DNA from: Craterostigma plantagineum | Taxonomy: Eukaryota > Streptophyta > Magnoliopsida > Lamiales > Linderniaceae | Length of the DNA stretch: 64,000 bases | Reading direction: 5' to 3' | Assembly: GCA_027422505.1 (NCBI GenBank) | Contig: JAPQWV010000326.1 | Location: 1-64,000, forward strand | In this document: positions 20,426-30,949 of the stretch, in pieces | Position numbering within the stretch: position 1 is the stretch's first letter | How the letters are laid out: every line of letters starts with the position of its first letter | The notes under the pieces: generated by a model | What the model was told of the DNA's origin: nothing | The model's input: the letters and a program-made list of their open reading frames with translations, nothing else | Databases searched by the model: none | Translations under genes and position numbers: made by a program

Positions 20426-22055
20426 GTTTATTTCTTCGAAAGATGATGTATAGATGAGTGAGGCTTTTAAGGGGATGCAAAAGGGAGATGTATATATAGA
20501 GGGAAGATAATATTAGGTATTCGGTTATTACGCATGTTTGCTAATGTATATAGTTGTTATGGGCGTTTTGCTTTTCAAGGCGTCCAAGATCACAAGCAAG
20601 CGAATTGAGCTTTATTGGATAGATCAATATTTGGTTATGATGGTTGAATGTCTTGTACAAGAAAGAATACGAGGATGTTACATGGAAAAAGGTTTTAATG
20701 CTATCCGAGTTAGTTAGATACAAACTGTGGACGTTAACTTTATCAGTATGGTGTTTAAATTTTCAGATATTTCGGTTACTAATGACGTTTTTTCAGCAGC
20801 CCAACTAACTGGGCCTTGGCCATGATGTATGACCCAATTATCGCCTTGTTTTTTAATATATAATTGAACAAGTGCTCTCCACTACATTATATCAGAAATT
20901 GTCTTGTCGATGACTCGATCCATGCATGTCTAAGCATCGATATTAATCTATAATTAATTAAGGAAACCAAGTCAGTTAAAATTGAGTTAGGATAAGATAA
21001 TCTTTTTTTCCCAAAGACAGGAAAGTAAGTAAGATGAAGTCGTGAGAAACTTCTTCATACGATGATGAGCCCTTTGACAAAGCAACAGCAATTTCATCTA
21101 TTTTTGACTCATTCAATAGTTTAAATTTCTTACATTTCGGCTCTTCGAAGCATTATATTAGAGGTAAAATCAAGATGGTACAAGTCAACAGTGTCTCTTG
21201 TCGTTGAATTTTGTGATGCTCACACTTCTTGAAATCTTTATTGGTTTGAAACATAAAGGAAAGAGCAAGATCTCAGTGTCAAGATTACTAACTGCCGTCT
21301 TTTGAAATGAAGTTATTTCTGTTTTTTCTTTGCCTTTCAAGTAAGATATACTTTTAAGGATCAACTTCAGCTAATCTTCATTTCTTGCGCTATAATCAGC
21401 TTCGTTAGTTTCTCCGTAGCAATCATTAGTGCTTTAAAATTTGCAACGATTTCTTAATAACATAGATGAATAAGGATATATTAGTTAAAAATGACAAACG
21501 AAAGCACGAGTAGCATTTTTTATAAGGTTGATTGCCTACTTACGGAACATGGCAACCTTAAAATTTTCAAGATTCGGTAAATCAATGTACTTAATCTCTT
21601 GAACTTGTCTTAACATGTTAGAAAAAACAATTAGATTATTATTACATAAAAAAGAAACTTACCAGTTCAGCAAAAGCAGCACACGGATATATTAATATGG
21701 TTATAATAAATAATCATTTGGTAGCACCTTCTTGTTAGACTCAGCAACACTGCAATTTGATCCAATCAATTCGTATGAAAGGATTTGATTACTAGCCTGA
21801 AATTGATATTTACCCACGACCATGGAAGAGATTATAATTGTTATTGTTTAAATAACAGCCATAGACATGGCATGACAAGCTTGAAACGTTAATGTAATAG
21901 AAGGAAGATCTTCTTCATTACTTCGTCATTTAGTCAAAGAGATTCAATTAATATTGCCCTTTTCTTTGATGCAACTGCTTAGCAGTATTCGTTGTTTATT
22001 CATCGTGAAATTACAAGAAAAGTGTTACATTATCCCCATCTTATGATCATCAATA
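20426..22055. other. Spacer between mannanase and MYB genes
   Basis: About 1.6 kb of AT-rich sequence containing the mannanase promoter and, at its far end, the 3' UTR of the MYB gene. I find no coding frame or transposon termini. Confidence 0.5.
20491..20498 (-). promoter_or_regulatory. Putative TATA box of the mannanase gene
   Basis: TATATATA lies 66 bases before the mannanase ATG on the minus strand. The assignment rests on motif and spacing only. Confidence 0.45.
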
Positions 22056-23036
22056 TCACAAGCTGCTGAACGCATCATCCAAATTACCACTAATAAATAA
22101 ATCATCTTTCCAAATATCATCGGTAAACATAAGCTGGCTGTAATATTCATCCAAACTCTGAGGCGCAAACTGATCGCCGGGCTGATGATCATCCTCAGGC
22201 ATTTGCAGCAGTGAACAAGAAATACTGTACTCCATGAACGAATCACACGAAGAAACTAGTATTTCATGAGGTTCAATCACAGGGACTTCGTCGATACTAA
22301 AATCTGGGCTCTTCCCATTATTCTCATCATCATCGTCGTCTTCTCCTTCTCTCTGACCATCGACTTTCATGGGCGGGTTGCTTTTGTCCTCGTACTTTTC
22401 TGAGAAAGAAGATTCTTGGTCGGCGGCTGTTGTCGTAGCAGCTGATGATATTTGTAGAGGCTTGTGTGTCTGAGGATCAATTCCCATCTTCTTGAGCTTC
22501 TTCTTTATGTGTGTGTTCCAATGATTCTTTATCTCATTATCAGTTCTTCCAGGCAACTGAGACGCAATCTTTGACCACCTGCGAAAACACATTTTATAAC
22601 ATCCAAGATCTCAAATTTTAGAGCATGCCCATGAAGAGCGATGATGTAATGAAAGGGCACGACGGAGACCTGTTTCCAAGCTGGGCATGAAGATCGATGA
22701 CCATCTTCTCTTCGTATTCTGAGAGAAGCCCTCTCTTAACATCTGGCCTTAAATAGTTTGTCCATCTCAGTCTGCAGCTTTTGCCGCACCTCAGTAATCC
22801 TTATATAATTGCATCAGCAGCAGCACACATAATTATTTTCATATAAAAAAAAGTATATATAATCTTGGGAATAATCTTGTTAATAATGGATTAATCATTT
22901 TACCTGCTAGTTTAGGGACAGCTCTCCAACAACACTGACCATTGTGGAGAATGAAGTCGATGAGTTTCTTGTCTTCCTCGGCAGTCCAAGGTCCTTTCTT
23001 TAGTCCAACCTTGTCACAACAAGGTTGTCTTCCCAT
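22056..23036 (-). CDS. R2R3-MYB transcription factor (MYB20/43/85-like)
   Basis: Exons (minus order): 22904-23036, 22670-22799, 22056-22578, total 786 nt, 261 residues, with the two introns at the usual R2R3-MYB positions (after KLAG and within GNRW). R2 spans ~14-61 and R3 ~67-112, with the regularly spaced tryptophans ([49 protein letters not shown]). The start [17 protein letters not shown] and the segment after R3 ([12 protein letters not shown]) resemble Arabidopsis MYB20, MYB42, MYB43 and MYB85, regulators of secondary-wall and phenylpropanoid genes; the subgroup call is moderate. The C-terminal half is acidic, with an EDDDDDEN run, and should hold the activation domain. Nuclear. Confidence 0.92.
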
Positions 23037-24163
23037 CTTCTGTTCTCTCTTTTTTTTTTTCCTTTTTGGGGTTAAATTATCAACGATAAAAACTTAATCC
23101 GTGAGTTAAATTAAAGGTTAAAATATAGGAATTGTGTATGAGGGAGGCTTTATTGTAATATAATTGTTCAAGGAAGCTTGGGTGGTGGGTGGCAAGACTT
23201 CTAATTATATGGACTCACCAGAAAACTCACTCTCGCCCCATATATATACATACATATATACAAAAGTAATACTTAAACAGTCCATGCCCACCGTGTCAAC
23301 ATGATTGTTTTATCGTAATCCTTAGAAGAAATGTAAACCAAAAGAATTAGAAAAAGAAAGAGAAAAGAAAAAACAAAAAACGAGAATCAGTCTACTTACA
23401 AAGGATTTTTAAGATATGTCAACCTCTCGAAAGCGCCACCTCAACATATACTTCGTTTTCCCTATCTTTACTTCAATTCAAAGCAACGCGACACGAGTGA
23501 TATATCACACACACTTATAGAGGCTATGTTTTCACTTTTACAGCAAAATATGATTACCAGGAATATATATAATGTATATGTATATATTAAAGAACATATA
23601 TACTAAGAAATTGACTGTAAACTTTTGTTTACTCCTCCTTTTTAAGAAATTATATTATCGAGTGGAAATTAATGGTCAGTCAATCTCGCCAAGTATGTTT
23701 TAATGCCGTAATATTTAACTGCATTTCTGTGGAAACCTTAATAATAGTGTTGAATTATAATATAAAAACGTGGTAATTGATAACCTACCTAGTACAGTTG
23801 ACTTTTTTTGTTTTGTTTTTAAAATGTGTTGAATGTGTTTGTGTATTTCTAAATTCTTGTCATAAATACAGAAGAAATCGTAGTGAAAGCACACATATGA
23901 TGATATATTGCTACGGTAAGCATGTCGTAAGCGCAGCATCATCATACATATAAATTTAAACACAATGCTGAGAAGCGAAAAACCTTTTCATCAGACATGT
24001 TTATGTTAGTGATGAAATGGGAAAAAAAAAAAATGAATCGATGGTATCTCCACTTTTTTTTCTTGCCATGTGTACTTCTGTCAAGTTCACATGTCTTGCA
24101 ATAATCAACTTTACTAATGCATCAACTGTTGTCTTAAAGCCTTCTATTAACAAAAAGTTGATA

Positions 24164-24194
<31 letters not shown>

Positions 24195-25876
24195 GATATA
24201 TATTGAAATGGGAGAAAACTAGGATATATATGTGGGAAGACAATGATTGCCCTCTGCTATACAATGCAACCTTTTGTCATAAACAAATCGGAAAATCGGA
24301 AAAGCCATAAAATGTAGTGGAGGATGTAAAGCAAACGGACTATAGTGGGGGATGGCATACATATATTAGACACACACACATATAAGAATATCACTTTTCA
24401 ATTACAGTATACAATCTGTCTGCAAATATAAGAAATGCAGCATGATTATTTGGACGTGGGCGGTGACGGTGGCAGATTAGAGGTCGATACGTAAAATAAA
24501 TCACTAATGGCTGTGCAATTTTCGAATAAATACGTAATTGGAAACAAACCTAAGTGGATCACCGGACCTTTCCTATTTCCACAAGTACACGGTTTTTTAA
24601 ACATGTATACGTGTAAAAGTGAGCTATTTATATAATCAATATGTGTGAATCAATATATGAATTTCTCTTTAAGAAATGTAAATGTATAGACAGTTCTTCA
24701 ACCTCAAACCCTAAGCCGGAATCTGACGTGATGATTACGCATATTACCATGTAATAAGACATGATGAGTCAATAGCCTCATTATAACATTCCTAGTATCA
24801 TGCCACTTTAACGTCTAGGATGCTTTTGATACTAAATATTATAAAAAAATGTTAATTTAGTGACGAATAATTTAAGAACTATTTTAGCCAAGTTGTACAC
24901 AGAGGGTCCATATTATGTGAATCGCAACCGCATAACTCATAAGAGCATCATTGTCCACAAACGTACTAGCAAGAGAATGAAGGTATTGGGCTTTTGTCTG
25001 TAATGTGTAAGAGCATCTATTCTTGAGTTATAGAGAGTCCAATAGAATTACTTTGTGATTATTCTTTTAAATATACGTAGGCCCATGAACTGATATTGAA
25101 GGATGGATACCTTGTGAAATTGGAACCAGTAAAAGTGCTGATGAACCAAGCAATCGTATGATTCTGCTTAGAGTGACGAGTTTTTTGAAACCATTTTATA
25201 CTTGAAAGAATATGAATGGTTAAGATTATATATATGCATTTTTTTGCTCGAATACGCTGAAAGTGCTTTGATTCTTTGGGAAGCGAAAATGGATAAACAA
25301 ACGAGGCTAGGGTAGGGAGAGACTCATTTGACCGTTGAAGCTCCCAGACAGGATTCAAGTTCTTTGTCAGATGTTCGTACATTTGTATCATGGGCTTTTT
25401 CGTCCGTGTGCGAAAAAATAACATCATCTATCGAGAGAAAACAACAAGGATCAAAAGAGCTTTACTGTACTCTCATTATAATCCAAACAGAAACAGGTTA
25501 ATAAGAGAAAAAATAGCAGCAGTAGCTGATTGCAACGGCTACCAACAAAGTGCTTCACATCATTCGAGGCATTTAAGAAAGTCCCTATGTAGTAGTAGCA
25601 TTAGTCTTTTGGTAATAATACTACTGACTGTAAAGAATACATCCAAAAAGAAAAAAAAAAAAAGCAAGCAAAGGGAGAGAAACAGGAATTAATTGAAGAT
25701 GATATTCTAGCCGTTGGATCTCCTGACAATATAGTTTCTTGTGACTGAACTGAGCTCAATTAAAAACCTTTGCTTTTGCTCTGTTTAACCCTCTTCAAAG
25801 ATCTACATTTCTCAAGACTTTATTCCATTTATTCTTCTTTGGTGAAGAGCTTTGCATATTCTTTAATCCACAGACT
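23037..25876. other. Long spacer with MYB and glucanase promoters
   Basis: About 2.8 kb between divergent genes (MYB on minus, glucanase on plus). It is AT-rich with short A/T runs. A (CA)n(TA)n microsatellite lies at 24163-24201. Small frames on both strands show no family resemblance, and I regard them as chance. Confidence 0.5.
24163..24201. repeat. (CA)n(TA)n compound microsatellite
   Basis: An uninterrupted run of about nine CA units passes into about seven TA units, then TAGATATATA. A likely length-polymorphic marker. Confidence 0.85.
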
Positions 25877-27613
25877 ATGGCATTGTTGGTTCTTCTTCTC
25901 CTAGTCCTCGCAGCTTCATCTGTTTCAGCTGATGAAGGTAAACTAACTGCAACTATAACACTGTTTAACATTATTTCTTGATGGAAAGATTTTCTGCAAT
26001 AAGCTTATTTTCTGTTATTTTATTACCAGACGGCTTCGTCGGAGTTAACATCGGAACATCCCTCTCCGACATGCCCCACCCAACCCAAGTCGTCTCGCTC
26101 CTCAAATCCCAGCAAATCCGCCACGTCAGGCTTTACGACGCCGACCGAGGTATGCTACTCGCGCTCGCCAACACCGGCATACGCGTGGCCGTCACCGTCC
26201 CCAACGACCAGCTCCTCGGCGTCGCTCAGTCGAACTCCACCGCCGCAAACTGGGTCTCGCAGAACGTCGTCGCCCACTACCCCGCCACCAACATCACCAC
26301 CATATGCGTCGGCACCGAGGTCACCACCTCCCTCCCCAACGCCGCTCCCCTCCTCGGCGCCGCCCTAAGGTACGTCCACTCCGCCCTCGTCGCATCGAAC
26401 CTCGACGGCGCCATAAAGGTCTCCACCACATTCTCCTCCTCCGTCATACTCGACTCCTTCCCGCCGTCCCAAGCCTTCTTCAACCGCTCGCTGGGACCCA
26501 CTTTGGTCCCCGTGCTCAAGTTCTTACAGTCGACTGGGTCCCACTTCATGCTCAACGTCTACCCATACTTCGACTACATGCAATCGAACGGCGTGATTCC
26601 GTTAGACTACGCCCTCTTCAAGCCGCTGGCGCCCAACAAAGAAGCCGTCGACGCAAACACTCTGCTCCACTACACCAACGTCTTCGACGCGATGATCGAC
26701 GCAGCTTACTTCGCCATGTCCGATTTGAACATCACAAACGTCCCAGTAATGGTGACCGAGACTGGCTGGCCGTCGAAGGGGGACTCAAACGAGCCCGACG
26801 CCACGCCGGAGAACGCGGACACTTACAACAGTAACTTGATAAGACACGTGTACAACAAGAGTGGGACTCCCAAACATCCTGGGATAGGCGTCAGCACTTA
26901 CATCTACGAGCTTTACAACGAAGACGCCAAGGCTGGGCCTTTGTCTGAAAATAACTGGGGACTGTTCGACGCGGATGGGAGCCCAGTCTATGTTCTTCAC
27001 TTGACAGATTCAGGCTCGTTCTTGTCTAACGATACTGCGAACCAAACTTTTTGTACGGCCAGGGATGGCGCTGACGAGAAGATGCTTCAGGCCGCCTTGG
27101 ACTGGGCTTGTGGGCCCGGGAAAGTTGACTGCTCGGCGTTGAAGCAAGGGCAGGTGTGCTATGAACCTGATACTGTGACGGCCCACGCGAATTATGCCTT
27201 CGATGCTTATTATCAGCAGAATGGGAGGACGCCTGAGAGTTGCAGCTTCAATGGGGTGGCTGCTATTACCACCACGAATCCAAGTAAACTAATCACGGAA
27301 GCTTTTGCTCTGTTTCTTCCTTCTTCGTTGTGTCTTATGTGCTCTGTTTCGACGTTCTTGCAGGTCATGGTTCGTGCGTATTCCCTGGAAGGTATGTTTA
27401 ACTTGACAAAAACTTGAATTGAATTGATTGATCTCTTCTTTATACTTACACACGTGTCAAACGTTTTGGTGCAGTGGCGTCGGGAACGGCACGTTTCTGA
27501 ATAGCAACAGCACACTCCCAGCTACTGATTCGAAGAGCTCAGCCTCAAGTTTCTCAGGCTCTATTATGGTCGGAGCTTTAGGATTGTTGGCCGTGATGAT
27601 GATGTGCTTGTAG
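25877..27613 (+). CDS. GPI-anchored glucan endo-1,3-beta-glucosidase (GH17 with X8/CBM43)
   Basis: Exons 25877-25937, 26030-27283, 27364-27391 and 27475-27613, total 1482 nt, 493 residues. The first exon gives the signal peptide (MALLVLLLLVLAASSVSA); an ORF start at 25978 lies inside intron 1 and is not real. The GH17 barrel covers ~21-345, with the acid/base in ICVGTEV (~Glu117) and the nucleophile in VTETGWPS (~Glu264). An X8 callose-binding domain follows at ~360-445 with its conserved cysteines (FCTARDG, WACGPGKVDC, CYEPDT, CSFNG, SCVFP). A Ser-rich linker and a hydrophobic C-terminal tail (MVGALGLLAVMMMCL) form a GPI-anchor signal. It should hydrolyse or bind callose at the plasma membrane and wall, as plasmodesmal relatives do. 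The main exon is GC-rich compared with its surroundings. Confidence 0.94.
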
Positions 27614-27888
27614 TAGTTAGTTTGTGGTGGCTTTGCTGCACTGCAAGGACTGAGACAACACAGCCAAGTTTTGCACCTGCTTGCCAAAAATCTTCAAGGA
27701 ACTAGGTTGCACGAAGAGAAGAGGCAAAAGTTGTTTAAAGTTTCGTTCTTTATTGTTATCCATGTCCTTAGTTAAGGATCGAGACTCAGAATTTGACCAA
27801 TTTGGGAATTCTTTCATTACAAAGTTTAAGAAAAAAAAAATTGAAGCAAACAATAAGAGAGTATTTGAATCGAATTCTTTCAATATCA

Positions 27889-28845
27889 TCAGCCTAAGCT
27901 CGACCTAGTCACTTCATAGGCCAAGAAGCAAGCAGCGTTCGCGGGCACACTACGAGCCATGGCCGGCCCAAAACCCTTGTACAGCCCCTTAACCCCTTCA
28001 GATCTCAAGATCTTCTTGAACGCATCGACCGACCCGGAAAATTTTGGATTCTTATAATCGTCGACCTGAATCACACTCTTGATCACATCAGTCGGATAAA
28101 CAGACACCCAAAACGAAGCCCCAGCCAACCCGCCCGCCAATATCAGAGAACCTCTTCCTAGGCTCGACGTGTCCTTACCGCCAGCTAGGTATTGCTTCAG
28201 AGCTTCGTAAACGCCAAACATGGCTGCATTTCCCGGCACTTCACGGGCCAAAGTGGGCCCCAAGCCCTTGAACAGACCCCTCGTGCCCCCTTCTGACCGT
28301 AGAACTTGCCTAGCCACGTCTATTGGCCCACCATACTTTATCGCAACCGTCGCCGGGCCAGCAGTTGCAAGGGCGCTCTGTGCTTGTAATCTGCGTTTGT
28401 GGTAAGAATAAAGAAAAGAATACAATTTACTTACTGCCATTGTAGTAGCTAACCTGCACTTGATGAGCTCTGTGGGGCAAGCCAGGAAGGAGACGGCTAG
28501 ACCAGCGCCTGCACCGCATTGGACCTGCTGGCTCACGGTGAGGACCGAGCCAGGCTCGGACCTCAGCAGCGACTCCATCTGGCCTCGGACTGTGAAGAGC
28601 ACTGCGTTGAAAGCTGCTACTGTGGCGAGTGGGGCGCCCATTCCCTTGTAGAGGCCGCGTGGGCCCTCTGCGGCTAGGGTTTGCTTCACTGCATCTATTG
28701 CGCCGGCGAACTTGGGTGGTTGGCCGGGGAGTGGGGCGGGTTGGCTTTGGAGCTTGACCTTTATGGTGTCGAAAGGGTGGCCGCAAATTAGCTGGGCTGC
28801 ACCTCCCACGGTCCCAGCGGTTAGGTCCTTGGCTACATCGCCCAT
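27889..28845 (-). CDS. BOU: BOU-type mitochondrial carrier (carnitine/acylcarnitine-carrier-like)
   Basis: Two exons, 28454-28845 and 27889-28390, total 894 nt, 297 residues. The intron (28391-28453, GT-AG) is only 63 nt with no in-frame stop, so the unspliced frame gives 318 residues with a false insert inside KCRLQAQ. The protein has the three tandem modules of SLC25 carriers, with signatures HPFDTIKVKLQ (helix 1), CPTELIKCRLQ (helix 3) and YPTDVIKSVIQ (helix 5), and matching GLYKG/GLFKG segments. The start MGDVAKDLTAGTVGGAAQL and overall length match Arabidopsis BOU (A BOUT DE SOUFFLE), a mitochondrial inner-membrane carrier needed for photorespiration, reported to import glutamate. Convergent with the glucanase gene, 275 bases apart. 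Confidence 0.93.
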   Translation of the reverse strand: MGDVAKDLTAGTVGGAAQLICGHPFDTIKVKLQSQPAPLPGQPPKFAGAIDAVKQTLAAEGPRGLYKGMGAPLATVAAFNAVLFTVRGQMESLLRSEPGSVLTVSQQVQCGAGAGLAVSFLACPTELIKCRLATTMAVSKLYSFLYSYHKRRLQAQSALATAGPATVAIKYGGPIDVARQVLRSEGGTRGLFKGLGPTLAREVPGNAAMFGVYEALKQYLAGGKDTSSLGRGSLILAGGLAGASFWVSVYPTDVIKSVIQVDDYKNPKFSGSVDAFKKILRSEGVKGLYKGFGPAMARSVPANAACFLAYEVTRSSLG

Positions 28846-30949
28846 CTTGATTTGATTGGAATTTTGGGAATAACGAAAGTAGTATCAGACAAAAACAGAA
28901 TGCAATCAATGTAAGGAACAGCCAAGCTTGTTCGATTTTATAGCAGATTACTAATGGGAAATCATCCAATTTCCAAGACAGTAATAATAATCGAGAGCTC
29001 ATCTGCTTCATCAATCAGGCAGAAGGAGCTACTGTGTATCATCCATCCGCTTCACAAAGATCAATGACATAAAACTCATACTACGAATCAACGGATTATC
29101 AAAGAAAAAACGCACCTTTAGAATCCAGCAATCGCAGATGAATCTAGCAGCTCCGAATTAAGCACAGCCCTTTTCTTGTACCGCGAATCTACGATTTAGA
29201 ATCACACATTAGCGTCAGAAAGTGGCAATCCAATGGCAGCATATACATACATAGATGCGTGATAGAATACAAATTGAGTCTTACCAGAAAGGTATTTATC
29301 GATTAACTAATTTCCATTAAGACCAAAAAGAAAGGCCAATAGCGGAGTAGGAAAGTGAGTGATGGGTTGGTTTATTGTATGAAATGGTTTTAGGTTAGTA
29401 GTGGTCTTTGGAGTGGTTGGTGAGGAGAGAGAAGACATACGAAACAAAAAGTTGTACGCAACACAATGGAGCTTAGCTTCAGTTTGCAGACAAAAAAAGA
29501 AGTGGCCGAGGTTTGTTGGGCCAATCTCAGCCTCATAATGGGCCTGAGGTACAAGACAAAATTTAAAGGTAGAGGCCAATATCCAATATTGAACATTGGA
29601 GGGTCTAATTTGAAATTATACATAGTTTTAAGGTTGAACATTGGGCCTAATATCTGTTGGGCCTCAAAGAGATGATGGGCCTTATCGGTCATGAATTGTA
29701 ATTATCCGAGTGCTATTGGGCTTCACGGACATGAAATGAAGGTAATAAAAAACGAACAAAGAAAGAAATAGACAAAAAGATTGTAATAGTGGTGTCGGTG
29801 GAACAGTATTTCTTTAGGAATGATGATATTTATTATTTGCCTTTGCCTATTATTATATATAAAAAGCTGAAGGCCCCATCAGCTGTCCTAAGGTGCCGTG
29901 TGTTTCGCTTAGTTAAATACGATAATTTCAATTCTCTTGATATTTTTCTATACATAGGTTCCACCACATACTTTCATTATAAATATTTTACTTAGGAAAA
30001 GTGACATATACAGTACAAATTTACGTATGTTTTCTCATCTAAATAACGTATTTGATTTTGCTATAGTCAAACATCAATCGTCTTAAATAATACGGAGTAT
30101 ATATGTATTAACCTTAATAAATACAGTAATAATAAATAATCCACACCTAAAAAGCGCAGTAAAATACTGATCACGGAAAAAAGTAAAAAGTCAGAAAACG
30201 TGACACGTTTCGTCTAAAGCTGATGATCATCTGATTCTCACCCTCCTCTCTCTTTGTTGCAAGGAAATTGAAATCTATCCGTTCGATCTTGAATACGACA
30301 CACCGAAAAATAGAACATTTATTGCACTTTCACCCACAAAAATCATACACGCTATAAACACCACACCACCAACAGCTGATTCACTGTCCAATCGAGCTGT
30401 TTCTTGTAGTTTTCTCCTTTTTGCTTTTGAGGTCGTAGACTAATAACGTTCAACTACATATGACCTGGATTTTGACAGTATTTATGATTTGGTGGATGGA
30501 TGATAAGTGGGCTGTATGAATAAGGAACCAAGATTTAATCTTTATATATTTTTCAGTTTTGTTTGATCAAAACCCGTAAAGGGATTAGCTCATTTCGCGT
30601 CATAATTGAGAAAAATTGTATCTTTCTTAGTCTTCTACGGTACAGATATCTGTATTGCACATGACAATGTACAGATTGCCTTGATACTAGTGAGCGTTCG
30701 GCTGTAGCATAATGCTTTAATGTACGTATTTTGTTTGCTTGTGGGATGCTCTTAGCGAGGTCGATGACCCCTCTTCTTTAGTTTCCATATCCTCTCAGTG
30801 TCTCGTGAAAGTTACTTTACTGGAGTTTTACAAGGTCAAGAGTCGTGTAGAGGAGACTACTTTGTTTGTTTTATCGATTAGAATAGTGATTCGGGACCAA
30901 TAAAGAGAGATCAAGAGACCGTTATTACTTCCTCGTATCTGTCATCACT
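28846..30949. other. Divergent promoter region with a cluster of TGGGCC motifs
   Basis: About 2.1 kb between BOU (-) and the O-fucosyltransferase (+). TGGGCC occurs five times, at 29517, 29539, 29642, 29658 and 29676. It is a TCP site II-type motif; the cluster may mark the BOU promoter, with a long or spliced 5' UTR between it and the ATG. The rest is AT-rich, and no gene is seen. Confidence 0.5.

Noticed and set aside
24001..24310. Overlapping 87- and 97-aa ORFs around the CA/TA microsatellite
   Set aside because: They are generated by simple repeats and A/T-rich sequence, on opposite strands, with no domain.
25978..26029. ORF start MMERFSAISLFSVILLPDG for the glucanase
   Set aside because: These codons are intron sequence; the signal-peptide exon at 25877-25937 and the acceptor at 26029 give the family-like start.
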